This document shows, in pieces, positions 35,187-41,967 of a stretch of 64,000 bases of DNA. A program made the position numbers and the translations under genes. The notes beneath the pieces were generated by a model. The model ran no database searches, was not told the DNA's origin, and was given only the letters and a program-made list of their open reading frames with translations. This DNA comes from Chitinophagaceae bacterium (GTDB taxonomy: Bacteria; Bacteroidota; Bacteroidia; Chitinophagales; Chitinophagaceae), in contig JAFKGQ010000013.1 in the NCBI GenBank assembly GCA_017307755.1, forward strand, positions 124,001 through 188,000. The letters are read 5' to 3'. Position 1 is the stretch's first letter. The number at the start of each line of letters is the position of its first letter.

Positions 35187-36122
35187 TTATACAGTGAGTA
35201 TCGATGAATAGCCCAGCAGGGGTTCGTTGCCCGGCTCCAATCTCATCTCCGTCCTGGTCCTGTCTATTTCTATTTCCGTCACGGTCCCCGCCTCTGCCGG
35301 AACAAAAAATCTGTTGAATGTTTCCAGAACAATATATCTATCTCCTTCGGGCAAATAAGCGCTTACCTTTTCCTGCTCCAACGGCCCGATGATATATTTA
35401 TACACGGGGTATCCCTCGAAGAATGAGCTGCCGCATACCATATCATTCCCCAGGGTCTGCCCTCCCAGCCCCAGTTGCCCTTCGATCAGGGTGACCGTAG
35501 GCGGCATCACCCTGATCTCTACGGTTTCGTCCAACAGGAGCGCCAGACATCGCTGCATAAAAGACAGACATCCCACGATCCGATGGGCATAGGGGATCAG
35601 CAGGATAAGATAGCCGGCGGCATTATCATCCATCTCTGCAGGCAGATCCCAGAAAGTCCGGAAATAGCGATGCAGCGCACCTTTCTCCAACTCCCTGAGC
35701 AGGGACTTCTCCTCTTCCTCCAATTGCAGCTGCTGGTAGAATCCGGCATGTTCGAAAGGTTGAAAAAATCTTCGTACGCCTTTTTCCCTGGTCCTGTTCC
35801 AGCGATAGAGCGCTGCCATTTCCGGGACGCCCATGGCATTATTATATTCTACGCCCGCGGGCTGGAAAAAAAGCCCCTCGGGCAACATATCATAAAAGCC
35901 CGGACGGGACAATTGGACATGGATCATCCCGTTTAGCCATTCGTCTTCATGAAACTCCGCGCCTGTCACATCGTTGTGATATGCCCGTTGAAAAAAATCG
36001 CCGGTACCTACGGCAAAGTCTTCCCTGGGGTAGCCTTCCCCGATGATATGCGCCAGCAACGCCTCCGCCTTTAGACGATGTGCGTGTGACAAAAGAGACG
36101 TAGGTATATTTTCCGGCGCCAT
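35187..36122 (-). CDS. tssG: T6SS baseplate subunit TssG
   Basis: A 311-residue protein in the TssG position directly after tssF, with compatible features: an N-terminal HAHRLKAEALLAHIIGEGYP helix, FYDMLPEGLFFQP, a basic aromatic segment GVRRFFQPFEHAGFYQQL, and a C-terminal beta region (CLALLLDETVEIRVMPPTVTLIEGQLGLGGQTLGND, a TssG-like LG...LG turn). It forms the baseplate wedge with TssE and TssF. Sequence similarity between subtype iii and proteobacterial TssG is low, so the call relies on operon order and the C-terminal pattern. Confidence 0.82.
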   Translation of the reverse strand: MAPENIPTSLLSHAHRLKAEALLAHIIGEGYPREDFAVGTGDFFQRAYHNDVTGAEFHEDEWLNGMIHVQLSRPGFYDMLPEGLFFQPAGVEYNNAMGVPEMAALYRWNRTREKGVRRFFQPFEHAGFYQQLQLEEEEKSLLRELEKGALHRYFRTFWDLPAEMDDNAAGYLILLIPYAHRIVGCLSFMQRCLALLLDETVEIRVMPPTVTLIEGQLGLGGQTLGNDMVCGSSFFEGYPVYKYIIGPLEQEKVSAYLPEGDRYIVLETFNRFFVPAEAGTVTEIEIDRTRTEMRLEPGNEPLLGYSSILTV

Positions 36123-36131
36123 AGTTTTATG

Positions 36132-37886
36132 TCAGATCATGTTAAGCGGTGAAATAAAAACCCTGAACGGCATAAACGCCATGGACCTCTCGGCCAGTTT
36201 ATATTGTAATAACTCCTGCCAGTGTCCCAGCGTCTTATGCTCCTTCATATTGTCATATTCGTGATGGTCAAACCGTATAAATACATCGATGGTTCTGACA
36301 TACCCTGACTGGCGGCCTTGTGCGATCATAACGCCCTTCTTTACTTCCACCAGTCGGGCCCTGGCGCTCGTCTCCCGGATACAGAAGAGGCGGATGTCTT
36401 CCGCGCTGAGTATCCTGTCCTTTGAAAGGACGGCGCTTTTATAAGCCGGCAGGCTTTCATGAGGCAGCAGACGATCCCGCCCGCCCTGCGTCTGTGTTAT
36501 CAAAAAAATACTTCCCTGCCGAAGTCCCCCATTCTTATAAGCGATCAGCATGGTGCCGCTTTTGATAAGATTGGCCCTTGCCCCACGAGTACTCCAATAT
36601 TCCACCACCAGGTGTCGATTGAGAACAGCGTCTCCTGCCATGATCTCCAGGTAAGGAACGGGGTCTGCGGCCGCATCTCTGCCCTCCATTTGCCGGCTAA
36701 GCCGGAGGATCACCTGTTGCACCTGTTTGATCTCGTTTGTCATGAACTCGCGATTGTACGTCGCGAAGGCAGCGCTTTCATCCCTTAACAGCTGCAGAAG
36801 ATGTTCGGTGACCGTCCTTGCATCCCGCTCGTCAAAACGGCCGGCGCCGCCTTTGCGTAACAAGACAGAACGAAAGGGTTTGCCGTCCTGGTCGATGACG
36901 GAATGCAGGTCAAAGAATTGCTGGCCTTGCTCACACAACAAGGGTATAAAATTTACCCAGTCCTTGAGACGATGGGTCAGCTCATGCAGCCGGAGGTTGA
37001 TCACCGGGAAACAATTCACCTGGCACTGTAATCCGGTAAACATGGACGCTGTGATATTCTCCGGGAATTCCAGTTTTATCCATGTGAGGTTTTCCCCGTC
37101 CAGCCGTATCCCTTCGGGAGTTTCTCCTTTCTCGTCTGGCGCTTCCACCATCTGTACGAACCGGTGCCGGAATAATTCATTGGCCAGCCGGGTAGCTATG
37201 CGGCTGACGTTGTGCGGAGCCTGCAGCCATATGGACAGCTCGTCGCCATCACCGGTAGGGCTATTAAAACCAGGCTTTGTGGACAGCTGTTGATCACCGC
37301 ACCACCACTTCGCCTGAGGGAGATAATGATAAAAAGCTGCATTGTCCAGCTCAAAATAAAATTGTGCATCTTTCAACGTCATGCCCGCCACGCCCAGCCA
37401 AATGACATTTGACGGCAAGGGCACGTTCAACACTGATACAGTTTCCCCCGCAGCAGGGCTGTTATAGCGGATCAATTTTTGATCTGTCGCCATATATCTT
37501 ACAACCGCGTCGGTGATAAAATAGCTGCCGGCCGGGGAAAACCAACAGTCTTCATCCGCAGAAGCCTGGGGTCCCCGGGGAAGGAAGAACTGTTCTCCCG
37601 GCTGCAGCAACACCCGACCCTCCAGACTTTCAGCATGAAGGATGGCTTGTGCGGGGACAGGAGCTGTAAATACATCAGGCGCCATCAGCTGTATCATTTT
37701 TTGCAGTACCCTTTCCCGGCTCATGCTTATCTCGTTGGATATCCTTTCCAATTCGGCCGCATATACTTCCATCAGCAGGGCCAGCAAGGGATCAAAGTCT
37801 GACTCCCTGATCTTATCCGAATAACCCCAGGCAGCCGAGGCCGCCTTCAGCATCCTGTCTTTGATATGTGCTTTTGTTTCCACCAT
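36132..37886 (-). CDS. tssF: T6SS baseplate subunit TssF
   Basis: A 584-residue TssF. The N-terminus has the family layout: SDFDPLLALLMEVYAAELERISNEISMSRERVLQKMIQLMAPDVFTAPVPAQAILHA (compare FA.L.ARI...LDDDFPEL...LL...YPHYL.P.PS). Beta-rich middle and C-terminal regions include IKLEFPENITASMFTGLQCQVNCFPVINLRLHELT, close to the conserved NCFPVIN segment of TssF. It is the core of the cytoplasmic baseplate wedge. It begins 5 bp after tssE. Confidence 0.92.
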   Translation of the reverse strand: MVETKAHIKDRMLKAASAAWGYSDKIRESDFDPLLALLMEVYAAELERISNEISMSRERVLQKMIQLMAPDVFTAPVPAQAILHAESLEGRVLLQPGEQFFLPRGPQASADEDCWFSPAGSYFITDAVVRYMATDQKLIRYNSPAAGETVSVLNVPLPSNVIWLGVAGMTLKDAQFYFELDNAAFYHYLPQAKWWCGDQQLSTKPGFNSPTGDGDELSIWLQAPHNVSRIATRLANELFRHRFVQMVEAPDEKGETPEGIRLDGENLTWIKLEFPENITASMFTGLQCQVNCFPVINLRLHELTHRLKDWVNFIPLLCEQGQQFFDLHSVIDQDGKPFRSVLLRKGGAGRFDERDARTVTEHLLQLLRDESAAFATYNREFMTNEIKQVQQVILRLSRQMEGRDAAADPVPYLEIMAGDAVLNRHLVVEYWSTRGARANLIKSGTMLIAYKNGGLRQGSIFLITQTQGGRDRLLPHESLPAYKSAVLSKDRILSAEDIRLFCIRETSARARLVEVKKGVMIAQGRQSGYVRTIDVFIRFDHHEYDNMKEHKTLGHWQELLQYKLAERSMAFMPFRVFISPLNMI

Positions 37887-37891
37887 ATTGC

Positions 37892-38326
37892 TTAATTATA
37901 AGACAGTGGACTGATAAAGAAATGATCCTTATATATAATGGGTTCGTTGGTGCCTTTCATGATCCCCGTAATGGTGATGTCAAGCCTGTTCTTGATCCGG
38001 CGATTGGAGCCGGGGACGGAAAGTTCTTCCTGTTGCAGCTGCAGGTCTGTTCGCACCTGTTCAAGTCTTGGCTCATGAGATCTGATGGCATCATCCAGCG
38101 CCTGCACCAGTCCGTCCTTCAGACGGCTGCGGCTGGAAAGGTTGTCAAAGTCGGCGTCCCAGAGACCGCAGCCAAAGGCTTCGTCGCTTGCCAGTTCGCC
38201 TAATGAAGTAGTGAGAATGAGATGAATATGATGTGCAATAGATTGTTTTGTCTGACAAAGTTGTAGGATACCACGTTGTGGAACGAGGTCCAGTTGTAAT
38301 GGAAGCGAAAGGAACCCTGATGACAT
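37892..38326 (-). CDS. tssE: T6SS baseplate subunit TssE (gp25-like)
   Basis: A 144-residue GPW/gp25 family protein. The lysozyme-like wedge motif is visible (SIAHHIHLILTTSLGELASDEAFGCGLWDADFDNL; the E-x-D-x-x-F-G core of TssE), with a C-terminal strand pair. It connects the baseplate to the sheath. It is the first gene of the minus-strand T6SS operon, so the promoter should lie in the 230-bp divergent region at 38327-38557. Confidence 0.9.
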   Translation of the reverse strand: MSSGFLSLPLQLDLVPQRGILQLCQTKQSIAHHIHLILTTSLGELASDEAFGCGLWDADFDNLSSRSRLKDGLVQALDDAIRSHEPRLEQVRTDLQLQQEELSVPGSNRRIKNRLDITITGIMKGTNEPIIYKDHFFISPLSYN

Positions 38327-38399
38327 GACCCTGTTTTTAAAATGGAGGAAAAACTGGAAGCCAGGGTCAAAAGAGATTGTCTTGACGAGCTTGCCGAAG

Positions 38400-38419
38400 A
38401 AGTGCTAATGTTAGTGCTT
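38400..38419. promoter_or_regulatory. Imperfect palindrome in the divergent tssE/lipase promoter region
   Basis: The 20-bp element AAGTGCTAATGTTAGTGCTT is an interrupted palindrome (AAG.. CTAA..TTAG..CTT; the mismatches are G/T pairs). It lies 74 bp before the tssE ATG and 138 bp before the lipase ATG, a suitable place for a shared regulator. No complete -33/-7 pair was found on either strand of 38327-38557, so promoter positions are not assigned. Confidence 0.35.
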
Positions 38420-38557
38420 AAGTGAAATTAAAAACAAAAACAATGCCAGAGAAAAAAACTTATTGACATATCATCCGTGTTAAAAAAAATCTTACTTTAG
38501 GATACCTCTTCTTCCCTCGATCGCGTATCACTTCACTCCATATTATATTGTAACCAT

Positions 38558-39514
38558 ATGGCAAATACATTTCCGCCATACATCGTTGTGGGAATAGACG
38601 GCACCAGTTCCGCCTCGTGGCGCAAGCCGGACGGGAGTAACAGTCATGTATATCGATTTGTACATGATTTCCAATATGGGACCATCGGTGTCGACAAGCT
38701 TTTTCTCGATGGCCCTTCCGAAGTGGTACAGGGGCGGGATTCGGAGCCCATCCTGCAAAAGGCGCTGGACTTTGTCACCCGCAGGCTGCAGACCCTCTTC
38801 CCTCAAAAGTTCCCCAATTCCGCACACCCGTCACACGCACTAGATATGTTTGACGTAAATTCCTGCGTACAAAACCAATATTATCAACAATATTACGGAG
38901 ATGAATATTCGCTTCTTCCGCCGCAGGGAGGTACTGTCCGCATGCCTGTACAGGTAAATGCAGGCATGCTGGCCCATCAGGTGCTGAGCCCTGGCCAGGT
39001 AAAGGTGGTGATCGTGGGACATAGCCGGGGCGGTCTTATTGCTACCGTGCTTGCCCGTATGCTCAGCCCCATCGTACAGGTGTACTTCCTGGGGTTGTAT
39101 GATTCGGTGGATCGTGAGCCATGCCTGGACGGCACGACGATAGAGAATGTCAGGATCGTCTTCCACGCCAGGAGGAACCCTGAGGTAGGGTCGAGATGGA
39201 GCTTTGGCAACACCTCCACTCAGCACCGGGTGGATCACTATGAGGAAAGTTTTTTTTATACTTCACACGGAGGCATCGGGGGAGATTTTGTGGCCGATGC
39301 AAAAAAGGTGGGGATGTTCGGCGACAGTTCCTGCACGGCGCGGCCCGATACACGAATGGTCAACACCCCGGAAGGGCCTGTCGAAGTAGACAATCGTCAC
39401 CCATTGACAAAAAAACTTGGTAAACCTATCGAGCAAATATGTGCGGAGGGGCGTGATAACGCGGATACGTTTATCCGTACTGGGGCAAAGCGATATGGGC
39501 TGCCGTTGCCTTAA
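38558..39514 (+). CDS. Putative DUF2235/Tle1-like phospholipase (candidate T6SS effector)
   Basis: A 318-residue cytosolic protein without signal peptide. Features of the DUF2235/Tle lipase group are an N-terminal VVGIDGT strand, the nucleophile elbow VIVGHSRGG (Ser156), an acidic residue in LGLYDSVDRE (D182) and a histidine in YTSHGGIGGDF (H237) that resembles the F.G.HsdVGG motif of that family. Such enzymes cleave phospholipids and are frequent T6SS effectors. It diverges from the first T6SS gene. No immunity gene with a signal peptide lies beside it, so it might instead have a cell-internal role. The catalytic assignment is by motif, and the effector role is inferred from position. Confidence 0.65.
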   Translation: MANTFPPYIVVGIDGTSSASWRKPDGSNSHVYRFVHDFQYGTIGVDKLFLDGPSEVVQGRDSEPILQKALDFVTRRLQTLFPQKFPNSAHPSHALDMFDVNSCVQNQYYQQYYGDEYSLLPPQGGTVRMPVQVNAGMLAHQVLSPGQVKVVIVGHSRGGLIATVLARMLSPIVQVYFLGLYDSVDREPCLDGTTIENVRIVFHARRNPEVGSRWSFGNTSTQHRVDHYEESFFYTSHGGIGGDFVADAKKVGMFGDSSCTARPDTRMVNTPEGPVEVDNRHPLTKKLGKPIEQICAEGRDNADTFIRTGAKRYGLPLP

Positions 39515-39519
39515 TCTAT

Positions 39520-39849
39520 TCAGCAATACTCCTTGATCTCCATGGTATGATACACCTGCGTATGAAAATCCTTTACGCGCAGCATCCTGTGCTCGTTATT
39601 AAACACCGCCTCTATATGTATACATTCGTTCTCCGTGCTATTAACGGCTGTATTTACTAATTCCGACAGAACATACGCGATCATATTCTGATCCGCATTG
39701 ACGGAAAGGTCCCGGGGAATATCGTTCAATAATATGTTATTGCGCTTGACGGCCAGCGGCTGCAGACTGGAGATCAGCTTGCTGACGATCTGGTGTACGG
39801 ATACCAGGGGCTCGGAGTTTAGGGGCTGGACTGTTCCTTCGATGTTCAT
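39520..39849 (-). CDS. Orphan histidine-kinase-type ATPase (HATPase_c) fragment protein
   Basis: A 109-residue protein. Residues 15-85 look like the end of a dimerisation helix plus the N-box of a GHKL ATPase (LVSVHQIVSKLISSLQPLAVKRN..., then VNADQNMIAYVLSELVNTAVNSTENECIHIEA). The G1/G2 nucleotide lid boxes are missing and the protein ends soon after. It could be a decayed kinase or a small stand-alone protein; there are no upstream kinase remnants. It converges on the lipase gene, 5 bp apart. Confidence 0.55.
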   Translation of the reverse strand: MNIEGTVQPLNSEPLVSVHQIVSKLISSLQPLAVKRNNILLNDIPRDLSVNADQNMIAYVLSELVNTAVNSTENECIHIEAVFNNEHRMLRVKDFHTQVYHTMEIKEYC

Positions 39850-40148
39850 ACATTCAGTTTTAAAAGATGAAGCACAACAGGGGTCTTAATAAGTCAGCGT
39901 TCAACTATGGCAGGACATCGGGAAAATTCGTGGTCAAAATAAAAAGGAGCAGTATAGAAATACACTCCCGTTTTTAAATCCAATATCCTATGAAAAACCG
40001 AATAGGGAAATTCAATTGGCATACCGGAAAACAATCAACTGATTTTTAGCCATTTAACTAAAACAAAGGTCTGCCGGCTTTCCAGAAATGGGAGAGAAAA
40101 TTGCAAATAGGGAAAATCACTGTGAAAACTTGCACATATATTCACAAA
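39850..40148. other. Intergenic region with a terminator-like hairpin, upstream of the Crp-family gene
   Basis: An A+T-rich stretch of 299 bp between the divergent HATPase-fragment gene and the Crp-family gene. It holds the hairpin at 39947-39968 and a 19-codon plus-strand frame (39990-40049) that I do not call. No promoter box pair was clear. The Crp gene could start at 40101 instead of 40149, which would shorten the region. Confidence 0.4.
39947..39968. terminator. Bidirectional terminator-like hairpin
   Basis: GGAG..GTAT and ATAC.CTCC pair around an AGAA loop. The plus strand has TTTTT two bases later (39971-39975) and the minus strand has TTTTT directly after the stem (39942-39946). It looks like an intrinsic terminator in both directions. 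However, no gene runs into it closely on either strand, so it could also be an attenuator or operator. Confidence 0.35.
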
Positions 40149-40712
40149 ATGAATATAGACCAGATCATCGACAGTATATATCCCCTGCCGGAAGGGTCAA
40201 GATCGGCGCTCAAAAAGAATATTGCAGAAGTTACGTACCCCAAAGGGTACCTGCTGTTTAGAGCAAATAAGATCGAAATGAATATCTATTTTATAAAAAA
40301 AGGCATCGTCAGGGCTTACACCGATCAGGACGACAATGAGATAACCTATTGGTTTGGCAAAGAAGGACAGACCGTCATTTCAATGAAAAGTTATGTCGAG
40401 GGCCGGAAAGGATATGAAAATATAGAATTGATGGAAGATGGCGAATTGTATGTCTTAAAGACAAAGGACTTGCAACAACTCTTTAATGAAGATATACATA
40501 TCGCCAATTGGGGGAGGAAGTTTGCGGAGCAGGAACTTGTCATAATGGAAGAAAGGTTTATTTGCCGGCAGTTCCGGACTGCCACGGAAAGGTATAAAGA
40601 GTTGTTGAAGGATGCTCCAGACCTGCTGCAAAGGGTCCCGTTGGGACATATTGCCTCCTATCTGGGCATAACCCAGGTAAGTTTGAGCAGGATAAGGGCG
40701 GAGGTCAGATAG
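40149..40712 (+). CDS. Crp/Fnr-family transcriptional regulator
   Basis: A 187-residue protein (start MNIDQIIDSIYPL at 40149; an ATG at 40101 would add 16 residues without family resemblance). It has a cNMP-binding-like beta roll (about 18-115: YPKGYLLFRANKIEMNIYFIKKGIVRAYT.., EITYWFGKEGQTVISMKSY) and a C-terminal helix-turn-helix (RVPLGHIASYLGITQVSLSRIRAEVR). It belongs to the Bacteroidota group in which the cyclic-nucleotide residues are degenerate, so the ligand is unknown. The SMR transporter gene follows after 72 bp on the same strand. Such regulator/exporter pairs are common, so it may control it. Confidence 0.88.
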   Translation: MNIDQIIDSIYPLPEGSRSALKKNIAEVTYPKGYLLFRANKIEMNIYFIKKGIVRAYTDQDDNEITYWFGKEGQTVISMKSYVEGRKGYENIELMEDGELYVLKTKDLQQLFNEDIHIANWGRKFAEQELVIMEERFICRQFRTATERYKELLKDAPDLLQRVPLGHIASYLGITQVSLSRIRAEVR

Positions 40713-40724
40713 CATTTCGTTTTT

Positions 40725-40760
40725 ATCATTTGTAAAATGATACCTCCGTCCGAAGACGGA
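40725..40760 (+). promoter_or_regulatory. Two tandem hairpins between the regulator and the SMR gene
   Basis: Two adjacent perfect stems lie in the 72-bp spacer: ATCATTT-GTA-AAATGAT (40725-40741) and TCCGTC-CGAA-GACGGA (40745-40760). They sit 25 bp before the SMR ATG. A two-hairpin leader before a guanidinium-type exporter recalls the mini-ykkC riboswitch, but that RNA needs ACGR loops, which are absent here. The first stem may instead be a DNA operator for the upstream Crp-like protein, and the second could end or slow transcription. Confidence 0.45.
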
Positions 40761-40784
40761 ACTTTGTAAGATCAAAAAAAAGAA

Positions 40785-41111
40785 ATGAACTGGATTATTT
40801 TAGTTATTGCAGGATTATTGGAAATAGTTTTTGCATCCTGTCTGGGAAAGGCAAAGGAATCGACAGGAAATGAAGCTTATTGGTGGTATGGCGGTTTTTT
40901 TGTTGCAGCGACATTAAGCATGGTGTTATTGCTAAAAGCAACACAGAGTCTCCCCATCGGGACGGCTTATGCGGTATGGACAGGCATCGGGGCGGTTGGA
41001 ACAGCCTTAATGGGGATCCTGGTATTTAAGGACCCTGCCAGCTTTTGGAGGATCTTCTTCCTTACGACACTTATAGGTTCAATTGTCGGGCTGAAGGCGG
41101 TATCCCACTAA
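40785..41111 (+). CDS. SMR-family efflux transporter (SugE/Gdx-like)
   Basis: A 108-residue small multidrug resistance protein with four membrane helices. The essential glutamate E13 is present in MNWIILVIAGLLEIVFA, and the signature AYAVWTGIGAVGTALMGILVFKDPAS matches the SugE/Gdx subgroup, which exports guanidinium, rather than EmrE-type drug pumps. Pairs of Gdx proteins can be heterodimeric, but no partner gene is adjacent, so a homodimer is expected. It follows the Crp-family gene. Its last 4 bp overlap the convergent gene at 41108. Confidence 0.88.
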   Translation: MNWIILVIAGLLEIVFASCLGKAKESTGNEAYWWYGGFFVAATLSMVLLLKATQSLPIGTAYAVWTGIGAVGTALMGILVFKDPASFWRIFFLTTLIGSIVGLKAVSH

Positions 41112-41812
41112 AGGGTGGAGATGTGCTCCCTCCGCCATATACGCGAGAAATACAACCCGCAATCTTTTATATACTTGTAAAACTCGTAGTCGTTCTCGCA
41201 ATTCAGGATAAATTCGTAGGTCGGCCGGTAGATACGCATAAACGTGTCGAGCGCAGGGCGCTGCAGACCCGTGATCTTTTTTACAAGTGTTTTGTTAAAC
41301 CGGTAATCTACGTATTTGTCCTGTTCCTGTTCGATCAATCGCCGCTGCAAGGCCAGCATCTGGCGGTTCTTTTTACCGCTGAGCAACATGTCCAGGTTAA
41401 GCCCTATCCCCCCGCTGCCGGTGGCAAAATAATCGGGCGAATATTCAAATACTTTGCGATATTCTTCCCGGTTGTCCAACGAGTCATAACGATAAGGCTT
41501 GGGCCGGACAACCACCAGGGGCAGGCTGTCGACATTTACAGCCAGGCTGATATCTAAAGGATACCCGGAGACAATGCCTTTTACTGGAAATCGGGCGGTT
41601 TGTTTACCCAGGTAAGAAAAATAGATTGAATCTTCAGAAGCCAACCTGATCTTATAATGCCCCATGGAGTCTGTCGCCGTACCCTGCCCGTTGGTCCCCA
41701 GCACGCTCACTCCTTGCATGGCAAAGAACCGGGACTTGTCATATACGGTTCCCTTGACCTCCACCTGGGCAAGCGCCTGCCGGCCAATGACCAGTGTAAA
41801 TGTGACGGGCAA
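41108..41812 (-). CDS. Exported carboxypeptidase-regulatory-like domain protein
   Basis: A protein of about 234 residues. A short hydrophobic leader (PVTFTLVIGRQALAQ) is followed by a CarboxypepD_reg-like beta-sandwich (VEVKGTVYDKSRFFAMQGVSVLGTNGQGTATDSMGHYKIRL, about residues 16-95). A C-terminal helical domain (EEYRKVFEYSPDYFATG ... QMLALQRRLIEQEQDKYVDYRFNKTLVKKITGLQ) of a type often seen in Sphingobacteriia completes it; its function is unknown. No ATG is available at the right place. The frame is closed by a stop at 41846 and the best start is TTG at 41812, so either TTG initiates or the 5' end is damaged. The hydrophobic codons before the TTG suggest the real leader is slightly longer. 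Confidence 0.6.
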   Translation of the reverse strand: MPVTFTLVIGRQALAQVEVKGTVYDKSRFFAMQGVSVLGTNGQGTATDSMGHYKIRLASEDSIYFSYLGKQTARFPVKGIVSGYPLDISLAVNVDSLPLVVVRPKPYRYDSLDNREEYRKVFEYSPDYFATGSGGIGLNLDMLLSGKKNRQMLALQRRLIEQEQDKYVDYRFNKTLVKKITGLQRPALDTFMRIYRPTYEFILNCENDYEFYKYIKDCGLYFSRIWRREHISTL

Positions 41813-41967
41813 TAAATATTTAATAAAATTTATACTCGTAACTAATTAAATTATAAGTATTAAAAACCGGAAGTGCCGGGTATCTTCCCTGTAAAGATAA
41901 TCTTAACAGAGAGATTGCCCAGTATCCTCCAGGATTTTAACACTTTACCCATGCGACATTACCTGTC

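Noticed and set aside
36743..37293. Plus-strand frames antisense to tssF and tssK
   Set aside because: No domain, no upstream promoter, and complete overlap with conserved T6SS genes.
39990..40049. A 19-codon frame (MKNRIGKFNWHTGKQSTDF) after the hairpin at 39947
   Set aside because: No ribosome-binding or promoter evidence, and no known peptide family. Too short to support.
40725..40760. Canonical guanidine-II (mini-ykkC) riboswitch before the SMR gene
   Set aside because: The hairpin layout fits, but the required ACGR loops are not present (loops are GTA and CGAA). Reported only as hairpins.
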